From contig JAISOU010000061.1 in the NCBI GenBank assembly GCA_031275395.1, forward strand, positions 1 through 64,000: DNA of 64,000 nt. The letters are read 5' to 3'. A program made the translations under genes and the position numbers. A model generated the notes under the pieces. The model worked only from the letters and a program-made list of their open reading frames with translations, was not told the origin of the DNA and did not search any database. The stretch is from Helicobacteraceae bacterium (lineage in GTDB: Bacteria > Campylobacterota > Campylobacteria > Campylobacterales > SZUA-545). Shown here one piece after another: positions 44,632-52,863 of the stretch (position 1 is its first letter; every line of letters starts with the position of its first letter).

Positions 44632-45756
44632 CTACTCCTTGTTTGTTTTTGTTTTTATTTGTTGATATTTTTGCGTTGAAATCTTGTCGGGGTTAGACCA
44701 TATTTCTTGCGTTGCGGTTACCTTTATGCCGTAGATATCCTCTAGGTCTTGCATAAATGGCTGTATGTCGTTTTGGCAGGCTTGTCCCTCATATCCGTCA
44801 AAGCGGTATATGAATTTTCCGTCTAACATAACGCGAAACTCCGCTCGCTCGCCGCTTGCCTTTTGAGCTATCATAACGACCTCGTTCTTTTCCTTTTGGA
44901 GTTTAATATTTTTTCTGTCAACAATAAATCCTTTACTTTCTATGCATTCCATTACAACTTTCAAGGTCTTTTTTCTGACGGCTTCTCCAATAAGCTCCTC
45001 CGTTGCTTTTTTGCGTATCTCGGCGATTTGGTCTCTTGCGTCCGATGTTTCAGTTGTCATAACGGCGGCTATTGTTCCCTCGTCGAGTTTAGCCGCTCGC
45101 ATTTCCGCCTCAATTCCCGCTACAATTTTCTTACGCTCGACTTTGAAATAGTTGTCCGCGCCCGCTTGCAACTTGCTTTCGGCAATCGCCTTTATTTCCT
45201 CGAACGTTCTTGCGGCGTTCCTATTGTCGAGGTATTCAAGGTAGACAAAGCCCTTTAACGCCTCATCGGCGAGCGCGTTAAGTTTCGCGGCAAAATCTTC
45301 GCTCATAGCGATGGTACCGCTTGCGCGAAGCCTCATATCACGGCTATGCGCGGCTATCTTGTTTTGCAACAACCCGTTAAGCAAAGTCTCGTAACGCGCT
45401 ATTTCGTCGGTTGTAAGCTTGTTTGTCTCGTTTGACAGCGCTTGCGCCGCCAACACGACTGCGCGCTCGTTCGTCAATTCGCCGCGCACAAACTCTGAGT
45501 TAATGCGAACCTTCCCTTTAGTCGCTATTGCGTCCGATTGTTTTACAATTTCGTCAATTTTTGCCCGTAGGGACGCCTGGCGCTTTTTAAGCGCGCGCTT
45601 CATGCCCGCCGTTTCGTCGCCCTGCAAACTTTGCGAGGTTTCGTCGATTCGGCTAAGCAACTCGTCTATTTGGCAAAGTTGCTTAGCCGCAACCTCGCAA
45701 ATGCTACGGCATTCAATGGATATAGCTTCATAATTTATAACGACTTGATGGCTCAT
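44632..45756 (-). CDS. Coiled-coil protein of the five-gene operon, unknown function
   Basis: A 374-residue protein. The first two-thirds is charged and helical with coiled-coil character (about 20-75 and 170-260). The C-terminal 100 residues form a distinct alpha/beta domain (VVMIAQKASGERAEFRVML, FDGYEGQAC, FMQDLEDIYGIKV). I do not recognise the family. The frame opens at 45819, but ATG 45756 overlaps the upstream TGA (ATGA), giving 374 aa, and is preferred. Tight spacing to the HEPN-like gene before and the Clp-like gene after suggests a partner or adaptor of the unfoldase. Confidence 0.75.
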   Translation of the reverse strand: MSHQVVINYEAISIECRSICEVAAKQLCQIDELLSRIDETSQSLQGDETAGMKRALKKRQASLRAKIDEIVKQSDAIATKGKVRINSEFVRGELTNERAVVLAAQALSNETNKLTTDEIARYETLLNGLLQNKIAAHSRDMRLRASGTIAMSEDFAAKLNALADEALKGFVYLEYLDNRNAARTFEEIKAIAESKLQAGADNYFKVERKKIVAGIEAEMRAAKLDEGTIAAVMTTETSDARDQIAEIRKKATEELIGEAVRKKTLKVVMECIESKGFIVDRKNIKLQKEKNEVVMIAQKASGERAEFRVMLDGKFIYRFDGYEGQACQNDIQPFMQDLEDIYGIKVTATQEIWSNPDKISTQKYQQIKTKTNKE

Positions 45757-47999
45757 TTCTGATCCGCCTTTTTGTCGACGGGCGCGCTTTCCGCTATGGA
45801 AAAAACTGTATCCGCCCATTTGCTAATCTTTATTATATCAAACGTGAGTTGAGTTTCGGTCGGGTTTGGGTGTAGCAGTTTATTGCGAAATTTGCGGAGT
45901 TCATATAAGGCGTTCGCCTCGCTTTCCGTAATTATTTTTTCTTTTTTTGCGCTACCTATTTTTTCTGATATTTTCAAATTATCGCCTTTTTCAATCCCTA
46001 AGCGTTTGCCGAGAATGTATTCAAGGCGGACGACCATACCGCTGATTGCCGTGCGCCAATCTCCCGTATTTATCTTAGAGCGAATATATTTTTCATCTAT
46101 TTTTTCGGGACTGTTCGAAGCGTTACGTTCAATTATAAGATAGTCGAATACTGGTTGCATAATCGCTTCATATTTTGCAAGTTCATCATAGCCGCTGGAC
46201 GCAAAGAATGAATATTTTTTTGCGCTATTTTTGAGCCTTGCCTTAAACATTCTATAATCGTCAATAAACTTGTCGATGTTATAGTTTTTACGAAACGCGT
46301 ATTCAATTGTATTACGTATGCCCAAACTGTCTTTTAGATCGTTAAAATTTTTCGACAAGGCCGCAAAATCGTCGGATATTTTACTTTTTTCAAGTTCGGT
46401 TTCACCCGCAAGAATTTTACCGATATAAACCTCAATGACGTTTGCGACCGATAGCGATGCATTCTCAGAATAGCCCGCGTCTGTCAGAAGGTTAAATAGC
46501 TTTATTTTTGGAAGTTTGTCGAGCTTCTTGGCGAACGCGAGTAATAACTCGTTTTCATCTGGTTTTCGTAACCCGTTAAGCCTCTTTGCAAGTCTCGCGG
46601 TATAACTGGCGTTCTCCTCGGTCATATTGGCAATTAACTCGTTATAAATCTCGTTTGCATACTGCTCAGCCGTCGCTTGCCATTGCGGAATGCTTGCGTA
46701 GATGTCGTTTGCCGTAAGCAATATTTCGACCCGTTTTGCTCTATCATCCGTCGCCTTTATTTTCGCGGTAATATATCTCGCGGTAAAATTTGCGTCTTCC
46801 AAAAGCTCATAAACGGTTTTTATTAATTTTGCATATTCGATTAAAAATGCCGCCGCAATGCATTCGCCGAATATTGCTTTAATAACTTTGCTTTTTTCTT
46901 CGTCGCCATAAAGTTGTTCTGTCAATAGGCTAACGCTTACGGGCTTATTTAGAACGCGTTCGGTAAGCGTTATTTTTGTCGCGGCGTAAAACTTCATTTC
47001 CTTTGGATCTATCGTAATAAACGACCAGTCGGGGGATATTGCATCCGCCGCCATATTTATTATCTTTCCGCTTTCAAGCGCAATTTCAGTATTGTCGCGC
47101 TTTATGTTGATTTTATCCTTGCTACGAGTAATAAGTAGCTTTACGGGGCGTTTGATTTGCTTTTCATATTCTTCTGGCAAATATACCGCCGAAAGGTTCT
47201 TGAACTCTGCAAAGCTTTTTACATTTTTTGCGGGAACGCTGAACTTAAATTTATTTTTTGCCGCAAGCTCGCGTTCAAGCATATCGGGCGTAAAATATTT
47301 TTTGTAGAAAGCCTCCGCTCCCGTAGTTTTAATTCTAACCTCCATACCGTCTTCGTCGACGCGCAGTACGAGACTTCCCTCTTCCTTTGTTACAACATCC
47401 TCGCGTTCCACAATATCGTATTCAAGGACTCTTTCCTCTTTTTGCAAACCCGCGCTTCTCGCGTTATCAATCAAATATTCTTGTAGTCCAGTAAAGTCGG
47501 TTTCTACTTGCTGCATAAACCCCGCGGCGTAGCAACTCGACTGTTCTAATGCCATACATTTCGGAGCATTAAATAAAAATTCAAACGTCAAAGGGTTATA
47601 GTAAACCGTCAATTCCTTAGCTTTTTTCTCGCCCGTTAGAATTGCGCCTTCGCGGAACATTCGTTCGCCATTAGACGTAAATTCAAAATTGCCAATTATG
47701 TATTCATCAAACCATTCGCGGTCGAAACGGTTGCGGTCGTCATAGTTGTTGGACGAAAATTGAAGTATTTCGCGAGAGAGCAAAAGCTCTATCTCGTCTA
47801 TGAAAATAAACTGTAAGTCATCGGGAACGCCGAAGAGCTTCAATATACTAGCCAACTTTTCTTTGCGGTCTTGCGCTTCTTTAATTAGAGTGAGAATAAT
47901 ATAGCCCACGCCCGACGGTTTTCGAACTTCTGCGTATTTTAGATTAACCTTCAGCTTTATCAGCGGAAACGGGCATGAAGTAGTTATCGTTTTTTCCAC
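45753..47999 (-). CDS. Large protein with C-terminal HEPN-like RNxxxH motif
   Basis: A 748-residue protein with no recognisable N-terminal domain. The C-terminal 130 residues are helical and carry RNKLLHP (Arg705, His710 from the GTG start), matching the RX4-6H motif with polar residue after Arg that marks HEPN nucleases; the helical run WRTAISGMVVRLEYILGK before it fits a HEPN bundle. HEPN domains are metal-independent RNases in toxin-antitoxin and defence systems. The frame opens at a TTG at 48017; GTG 47999 sits behind GAGGAG in the helicase end and is preferred. It is second in the operon. Confidence 0.7.
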   Translation of the reverse strand: MEKTITTSCPFPLIKLKVNLKYAEVRKPSGVGYIILTLIKEAQDRKEKLASILKLFGVPDDLQFIFIDEIELLLSREILQFSSNNYDDRNRFDREWFDEYIIGNFEFTSNGERMFREGAILTGEKKAKELTVYYNPLTFEFLFNAPKCMALEQSSCYAAGFMQQVETDFTGLQEYLIDNARSAGLQKEERVLEYDIVEREDVVTKEEGSLVLRVDEDGMEVRIKTTGAEAFYKKYFTPDMLERELAAKNKFKFSVPAKNVKSFAEFKNLSAVYLPEEYEKQIKRPVKLLITRSKDKINIKRDNTEIALESGKIINMAADAISPDWSFITIDPKEMKFYAATKITLTERVLNKPVSVSLLTEQLYGDEEKSKVIKAIFGECIAAAFLIEYAKLIKTVYELLEDANFTARYITAKIKATDDRAKRVEILLTANDIYASIPQWQATAEQYANEIYNELIANMTEENASYTARLAKRLNGLRKPDENELLLAFAKKLDKLPKIKLFNLLTDAGYSENASLSVANVIEVYIGKILAGETELEKSKISDDFAALSKNFNDLKDSLGIRNTIEYAFRKNYNIDKFIDDYRMFKARLKNSAKKYSFFASSGYDELAKYEAIMQPVFDYLIIERNASNSPEKIDEKYIRSKINTGDWRTAISGMVVRLEYILGKRLGIEKGDNLKISEKIGSAKKEKIITESEANALYELRKFRNKLLHPNPTETQLTFDIIKISKWADTVFSIAESAPVDKKADQK

Positions 48000-48000
48000 G

Positions 48001-51000
48001 TTATCTGTTCTCCTCAAGAATATCGCTTGTTTTGAGTAATGATCCGTGTGTCAAAATCGTTGTTATTATCTCATGGTAAATCGGGTATGCCTTGCGATCT
48101 AGCGCTTTATTTCCGCTCATATCTGGCAAGTCAATTTTCGCGCTCGATAAAAAGTCTTTTGCTCCGACAATAACGAGCAACCGCCTTGCGCGCGAAAGCG
48201 CGACGTTTATTCGCTCAAACTTTTTCACAAATTCCGCGCGCGTTCCTTGTCTATATTTTGGTGCAGGATTCCTTACCATTGAAACAAAGATAATATCGCG
48301 TTCGTCGCCCTGAAAATCATCAACCGTGCTGACAATAAAACGTTCATCGTGCAATTCGCAAATGTTTTTTAACCTGCCAATTTTCTTGAGTTTTAACTTT
48401 ATAAGCTTTGCTTGCTCGCCATAGGTGCAAATAATACCCATGCTTCTGCGCGTATCCTTGCCGCGAGTTTTGTCTACTTCAAACCCGCCGACGCGTCCGT
48501 AGGCTTCGTCAATTTTCCTTGCAAGCTCGACGACAACTCTTGCTTCCGTTTCATTAGCGGCGGAAGAGCCGTCGCCGAACTTCTCATACGAGTCGCTGCA
48601 ATCGACAAAATAGATATGCTTGTCGATTTCAATTATTGATTTGCCGTTCTTTCCCTTTATATGCAAGCCGTGTTGTTTTTGGTCGTTTTGGTTGGGCGCG
48701 CCGAGTTCCAGACTGTCGCGCCCCGCGCTATCGCCGTAAAAGTGATTGAACACTTTCATAATATCGCCGTGGCAACGATATTGCTTTGTTAGCGTAACGC
48801 GCAATCTATCGGGAACGCTTTCGAACAAAGTTTTGAAAAAGCACTCCTCGTATAAAGCCGTGTATTCTTCGTTCTTGAGCTTATCGATCATATTCGGGTC
48901 TAAATCCTCGAAGTCGTCTTTTTTCATATGGCGAAGGTCATACATGGGCGGCAATTGCCTATGATCGCCCACGAGAATAACTGTTTTGCCATAAAGTATT
49001 GGTATCAATAAATCAATGAAACTTGACTTGCTGACCTCGTCTATTATGACCACATCTATACCTTGCCTCTTTATATCTAAATCGTCGAGAGCGTATTTTT
49101 TGAGCGAGTCCATCGAGGCTGCCCTAAAGTTATCGCGGCTTGTGCAAGTTAAACCAAACACGTTCGCGTTTTCAAATAACTTTTTTGTATATGCCTCGCG
49201 GTCGACTTCAATAGCGTCGTCGCTTTGAAGGTTATGCAGGAATTTCAATATGCGCTCGTACATAGGGATTTTCTTCTTATTTTCCGATTCGCGCGCCGCG
49301 AAATTTTGCTCTAGGTCGCGCCATTTAGTCTCTATTATTTCGAGCGCGGCGGTTATATCCTCATAAGGCTCTACTATGTCGAAATCCTCGAAAAACTTCG
49401 TTATCTTATTTTTCAAGCCGCTTTCTATCGCCTTATAACTCTCGTAATCGCCGTTTTCTTTTTCGGTTTTAGCCTCGTTGTATTTCTCGCGGATTTTAAT
49501 TTTAAGGTTGCTTACTTTCGTTTCCTTTTCGTCATATTCTTTCGCCGCGTTATCGATTAGCTCGCCGATTTGAGTACGCGACTTGTCGATAAAATCTTGT
49601 AATTCGCCTCTGATTTTCAAAAACGTATTTGCAAGCGCGCCGAGCGTTTCAGGGTTTAGCTCGCTCTTATTTACAACTTTGGCAATCGAAAGACGCGATA
49701 TATCAACGCTCGCGCTTTCTTTTGCCGCCTTGATTTCTTTTCCAACGGCGATAAGATCGCCTTGCGCCCGCTCAAAATCCGCCTCTTTGCCCTTGATGAT
49801 TTCATCAGTGTCGGGGTCGCGCAAATCGGCGAGTTGTTTTTTGATTTTTGCGCGTTTTGCTTCCAAAGCCATAAGCGCGGAATTATTGATAAGCGACGCA
49901 ATTTCCTCTTTTACTTTGCCAATGTCCGCCCTCAAAACAAACGACAACGTTTCTACTGCCCGTTCTAACGCGGGATAATTCGCTAAATGGTTGAGAAGCG
50001 TCTCGCGAAACTTTTTTATTTCCTCGTCGTCTTCCTCGTTTAAGGTTAGATTTTCAATATTGCGAAGTCTGCGCGACAACCTTTCCTTTTCATCCCGCAG
50101 GTTGCAAAGCTGTTCGCGCTCCAAATCGTATCTTTCCGCAAGCGACGTTTCTTCGCGTTTTATGCGTTCAAGCGTTCTGTCTACGTCTTGAATGCGCGAT
50201 TTCTCGCGAGTAAGCTTTTGATAGTCTAAGTTTAACTCGTTGAATTTCTCGTGAAACTTTTCCTTGTAATCGCTAAAATGCTTAAATATTTCAACCTCTT
50301 TGCGTAATCGGTCGCTTATGTTTATATAGAAATTATCCACTAAACGCTCAGGCGAATAAAGGTTGGCTTCTTGCTTCGCTTGCGACGGGATAAGCCGTAG
50401 CGGGCGAATTTCTGGAATTTTAGGCAGCCGCTCAAAAACGTTGTCTATCGCCTTGTGCGTTTCGCTCGAAATTAAAATACGCTTGCCGCGTTTTACAAAT
50501 TGAGCCGCAATTTCGGCTATGACCTCCGTTTTGCCCGTGCCTGGAGGTCCTTGCAACAAAAATATACTTTCGCTTGCTATCGCTTTGCTAACAGCTTCCT
50601 TTTGCTTTTCGTTCAGGCGCTGCGAGAAAAAGTCGATTTCAGGGGCCGCCGCGCCCTCTGCGTTTGCGAGTTCATTCGGCGCGAATAGGTATGTTGACAA
50701 AAACGGATTCTTTACATAACCGCCAAAGAAACTCTTTAGTGCATTTTTTTGTCGGAGGATTTTACTTTTTTCTTTTACTTGATTAGGTTTAAGAACTTTC
50801 GGCGTATATTTTTTAATGCATTCATTTATTCCATCGACAGTATCATTTGCTCGCAGTTTGAAATATATGTAATAGCGACGAATTGTATCGTTCTCTTTCA
50901 TATCAGCTTTTTTGGCGGCGAGTTCATCCGCGTTCTTGCGCTTCGCTTCGCTCTTTTCTTTTTCGATTTGCGGCGCTTGGCGCTCGCCGATAATGAGTTC

Positions 51001-52581
51001 TGACTCGCTTATATTGCGGCGTAGCTTTTCCTCGCGCGTTGCTCTAAGGCTCGCTTCCTTTTGCGCGACGAGCTTTTTGTTTCGCGTTTCATATAAAGCG
51101 CGCAAAGAAACCGTTTCCTTCTGGCGCGCCATTTCCGCCGTAAAACTCGCAAGCTCAGAGGCGAGTTCCGCCTCTAACCGTCCAACTTCGACGGCGACCT
51201 CTTTATCTGTTTTCTTGTCTTTATTTTTCTTGACGGCGGCAATTCGCTCGCCGTATTGCCGCTTTACTTTCTCCGCCCGCGCCCTAACCGCATCCTCTTT
51301 TGCTTTAACTTGCGCGGCGTAATCGCTGCGAATCGCGCCGTCCTTATTTTCAGCGACATCGCGATCAAAACTCATCGCAAGATTGTTTGCGTACTCCGTC
51401 AATGCCGCATTATCCGCGCGCGTCAATTCCTCCGCGCGCGTGATTATATATGCGTTTACGCGTTCTTTCAGAGCGGCGGCATAGCGGCTGCTGATTTCTG
51501 CGAGCGTTGCTTTGAGGTTGCCTGCAAAATTTGCTTCGACTTTTGTATAGTCGGGTTCTATGTCTTTTAAGCAAAACTTATAACGCTCGTCTACCGAAAC
51601 GAAATGCGCGGCTTTTTCGTCGGCCTCGTTTACAAGGATTATATCTGAACGCGTGAAGCGTTTTAGCATCTGCTCAAACGCGGGCGTTTTCGCCTCATTG
51701 CCTACCTCTGTAAAAAGCTCTTTTTTATTTTTATCGACCGTAACGCGAACAATATCAAACGGTTCGCTGTTTTCAAACCGCTCTGTAACGACCACTAATT
51801 CGTCTTTTTCGCGGATTTGGTCGATGCCGTCTAAAATATAAGCATCGTATTTTTCAGGTTGGTAATCGAGCCGTGAAACAACATAAACCGTTATCGCTTT
51901 CGCCTCGTCAAATGGAACTACTCCATTACCCTGTTGTTCAAGATAATACATGCGGAAATCTATGTAATCGCGCCACTTATAGTATGTCTTTAATACCGCC
52001 TGTGGGTCGGAAACCGTATAATAACGTTCGCACATTTCAAGCATTAAATCCCGCGTTATCGCTGATGGCTTTTCGTTTGAAACGAAGCCGTAATCTGGAA
52101 CCGTAAACGTACTGCCGTTTGCCGTAATTGACCTATTGCGAAACGCGCAAGCCGCAATCGCGCAAATAGCTTTCTCGCCGCGCTTATAAATCGAGCCGTC
52201 TATAAACTCGAAGCCCTTAACGTTCAATTCGCCGTATTTCATCGAAACGTTGCCTATCAAAATAATTTCAAGTCCATTCGGTAAAATTTGCTCTGATGCG
52301 GCGTTTCTCGTTGCGCGAATAACAATGTTATTAAAAAACTTTGCCTCCGCATCCTCGTTGCCTTCACGGATGAAATCAGGCATCAAGATATAGTAATCTC
52401 TCTGCTCGCCAGCTGGAAAGCATATCTGTATGAAGCGCTCATACTCCTCAAAACGCCTCAACTGCGGATAGCGCGCTGTTAGTTCCCTGTATTGCTCTTT
52501 CAGAGGCTTATTGTAAAAGTCCTGAATGTAATCGCTCCCATTGTCGCCGTTCCTAGTAAAGTTCAATAACAAATATGCCAC
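48001..52581 (-). CDS. Giant SF1 (Upf1/Dna2-like) helicase with coiled-coil insertions
   Basis: A 1526-residue protein. The N-terminal 380 residues are of unknown fold, followed by a long charged coiled coil (about 380-570). The SF1B core starts at LNEKQKEAVSKAI, with Walker A GPPGTGKTE (about 675), a second coiled-coil insertion (about 770-1090), Walker B VVIIDEVSKSS (about 1180), GDHRQLPPM, motif IV/V region KQYRCHGDIM (about 1270), STVDDFQGDERD (about 1430) and VALSRARRLLVIVG (about 1465). All helicase motifs appear intact. GTG start behind AAGGAG; TATAAT lies 30 bp upstream. It is the first gene of the operon. It could act on DNA, RNA or RNP. Confidence 0.88.
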   Translation of the reverse strand: MAYLLLNFTRNGDNGSDYIQDFYNKPLKEQYRELTARYPQLRRFEEYERFIQICFPAGEQRDYYILMPDFIREGNEDAEAKFFNNIVIRATRNAASEQILPNGLEIILIGNVSMKYGELNVKGFEFIDGSIYKRGEKAICAIAACAFRNRSITANGSTFTVPDYGFVSNEKPSAITRDLMLEMCERYYTVSDPQAVLKTYYKWRDYIDFRMYYLEQQGNGVVPFDEAKAITVYVVSRLDYQPEKYDAYILDGIDQIREKDELVVVTERFENSEPFDIVRVTVDKNKKELFTEVGNEAKTPAFEQMLKRFTRSDIILVNEADEKAAHFVSVDERYKFCLKDIEPDYTKVEANFAGNLKATLAEISSRYAAALKERVNAYIITRAEELTRADNAALTEYANNLAMSFDRDVAENKDGAIRSDYAAQVKAKEDAVRARAEKVKRQYGERIAAVKKNKDKKTDKEVAVEVGRLEAELASELASFTAEMARQKETVSLRALYETRNKKLVAQKEASLRATREEKLRRNISESELIIGERQAPQIEKEKSEAKRKNADELAAKKADMKENDTIRRYYIYFKLRANDTVDGINECIKKYTPKVLKPNQVKEKSKILRQKNALKSFFGGYVKNPFLSTYLFAPNELANAEGAAAPEIDFFSQRLNEKQKEAVSKAIASESIFLLQGPPGTGKTEVIAEIAAQFVKRGKRILISSETHKAIDNVFERLPKIPEIRPLRLIPSQAKQEANLYSPERLVDNFYINISDRLRKEVEIFKHFSDYKEKFHEKFNELNLDYQKLTREKSRIQDVDRTLERIKREETSLAERYDLEREQLCNLRDEKERLSRRLRNIENLTLNEEDDEEIKKFRETLLNHLANYPALERAVETLSFVLRADIGKVKEEIASLINNSALMALEAKRAKIKKQLADLRDPDTDEIIKGKEADFERAQGDLIAVGKEIKAAKESASVDISRLSIAKVVNKSELNPETLGALANTFLKIRGELQDFIDKSRTQIGELIDNAAKEYDEKETKVSNLKIKIREKYNEAKTEKENGDYESYKAIESGLKNKITKFFEDFDIVEPYEDITAALEIIETKWRDLEQNFAARESENKKKIPMYERILKFLHNLQSDDAIEVDREAYTKKLFENANVFGLTCTSRDNFRAASMDSLKKYALDDLDIKRQGIDVVIIDEVSKSSFIDLLIPILYGKTVILVGDHRQLPPMYDLRHMKKDDFEDLDPNMIDKLKNEEYTALYEECFFKTLFESVPDRLRVTLTKQYRCHGDIMKVFNHFYGDSAGRDSLELGAPNQNDQKQHGLHIKGKNGKSIIEIDKHIYFVDCSDSYEKFGDGSSAANETEARVVVELARKIDEAYGRVGGFEVDKTRGKDTRRSMGIICTYGEQAKLIKLKLKKIGRLKNICELHDERFIVSTVDDFQGDERDIIFVSMVRNPAPKYRQGTRAEFVKKFERINVALSRARRLLVIVGAKDFLSSAKIDLPDMSGNKALDRKAYPIYHEIITTILTHGSLLKTSDILEENR

Positions 52582-52629
52582 CGATCTATCTCCTTATGCG
52601 TTGCGTGATTATATATTTTATTTCTATAC
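52582..52629 (-). promoter_or_regulatory. Promoter and RBS of the five-gene operon
   Basis: On the minus strand TATAAT (52613-52608) lies in AT-rich DNA 26 bp before the GTG start at 52581; AAGGAG precedes the GTG with 8-base spacing. No other promoter-like site is seen between the five genes, which overlap or nearly touch, so this likely drives the whole unit. Confidence 0.55.
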
Positions 52630-52863
52630 TTAACTGAACGCTTTTTGAAACTTTTCCAAGAAAAGTTTGCAGCGTTCGGATGTGTTTGCTTGAAATACGC
52701 CAAATATCGACGCAAGCAAACAAGCCGCCGTTCTGCCGCTAAAGGCGAGCAAACAGTCTATCTCCTGCGAGATCGACGCGTCGGCGCGCTTAGTGGGTAT
52801 CTGCGCCCTAACAAAATGGCATAAGTAGCGTTTTATGCGCGTTGTTAGCGCACAGCAAGCCAA
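52630..52863 (-). CDS. Possible 77-residue ORF or gene remnant
   Basis: The frame from TTG 52863 to 52630 reads as plausible protein (helical, Cys-containing, ending LFLEKFQKAFS) and is not a shadow of another gene except for 19 bp at the polyvalent gene end. It has no ATG and no ribosome site. It may be a displaced 3' piece of the neighbouring decayed element. Confidence 0.3.
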   Translation of the reverse strand: MACCALTTRIKRYLCHFVRAQIPTKRADASISQEIDCLLAFSGRTAACLLASIFGVFQANTSERCKLFLEKFQKAFS

